From the NCBI RefSeq assembly GCF_007997085.1, contig NZ_VORR01000046.1, positions 1 to 33,207 on the forward strand: a stretch of DNA of 33,207 nt, in the 5' to 3' direction. Numbering within the stretch: the stretch's first letter is position 1; the number at the start of each line of letters is the position of its first letter. A program made the position numbers and the translations under genes. This document shows positions 33,106 to 33,207 of the stretch, piece after piece. The stretch comes from Polaribacter sp. IC066. GTDB lineage: Bacteria; Bacteroidota; Bacteroidia; Flavobacteriales; Flavobacteriaceae. The notes below the pieces were generated by a model. The model was given only the letters and a program-made list of their open reading frames with translations, was not told the origin of the DNA and made no database searches.

Positions 33106-33160
33106 CAAAAAAAAATCGCCTAAAATATAATTTTAGACGAAATTTAGTACAATTTATAAA
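33106..33160 (-). repeat. Hairpin/terminator element, copy 2
   Basis: On the minus strand CGTCTAAAAT and ATTTTAGGCG form a 10-bp stem (one G-U wobble) around a TAT loop, followed by ATTTTTTTTT. It is a terminator-shaped repeat of copy 1, 375 bases away in the same orientation. It probably ends a minus-strand gene beyond the window edge. Confidence 0.65.
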
Positions 33161-33207
33161 TTCCCCAACTTACAAAATTTGTATTGTATTATTAAATACA
33201 CTGCAAA

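Larger units (their letters stand above)
32671..33207. other. Gene-free right end with a duplicated hairpin element
   Basis: No ORF worth calling was found on either strand. Two copies of a 55-base hairpin element (separate entries) lie in this stretch. An inverted repeat with one indel (32948-32960 with 32977-32988) lies between them. Some of the region between the copies is less AT-rich and may be decayed coding DNA. Confidence 0.45.

Overview
The window is AT-rich (by eye near 30% GC) and looks like a marine Flavobacteriaceae chromosome, possibly close to Polaribacter or Tenacibaculum. The evidence is a SusC/SusD pair under FecI/FecR-type control, a type IX secretion (T9SS) C-terminal sorting domain, Bacteroidota TAnnTTTG -7 promoter elements (valS, pncB, lipA and others), no Shine-Dalgarno pattern, and several TTG starts. 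The genus is a guess. No rRNA, tRNA, CRISPR array or intact mobile element was seen.

Layout. 1-480: the tail of a gene cut by the window edge, then a dead IS200/IS605-type transposase. 859-8362: mostly housekeeping genes: a small membrane protein, valS, a DUF1573 protein, a secreted retropepsin-like/PDZ protease, a class I/II aminotransferase and murB. 8607-11641: a three-gene signalling operon with a separate membrane sensor, a soluble histidine kinase and an NtrC-type sigma-54 activator. 11642-12249: gene-poor, with a probable frameshifted micro-ORF. 12250-13428: pncB.

13729-26293 (minus strand): the centrepiece is a polymer-utilisation-type locus. In transcription order it reads ECF sigma, FecR anti-sigma, SusC with an N-terminal STN domain, SusD, two PKD plus YWTD-propeller lipoproteins, a lipoprotein cyanophycinase (S51), an M20 carboxypeptidase-like enzyme, and a second S51 enzyme with a T9SS sorting domain. 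No glycan-active enzyme is present; all three enzymes are amidohydrolases or peptidases. The simplest reading is a SusCD system for a poly-amino acid or beta-aspartyl peptide, with cyanophycin the leading candidate. The lipoprotein S51 enzyme keeps every pocket residue I associate with true cyanophycinases, while the T9SS-type S51 keeps the catalytic residues but changes two pocket positions.

26634-29733: a compact operon of a Cys-containing small membrane protein, a GT2-like protein lacking its DxD motif, a second ECF sigma with no adjacent anti-sigma, and an Nramp-superfamily transporter lacking the DPGN metal motif. 30236-31105: lipA, followed by a 40-nt perfect palindromic terminator. 31248-31374: a possible small RNA with promoter-like sequence (including a near sigma-54 match) and a terminator. 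31387-32670: an M19 dipeptidase lipoprotein. The last 540 bases hold two copies of a hairpin/terminator element and no recognisable gene.
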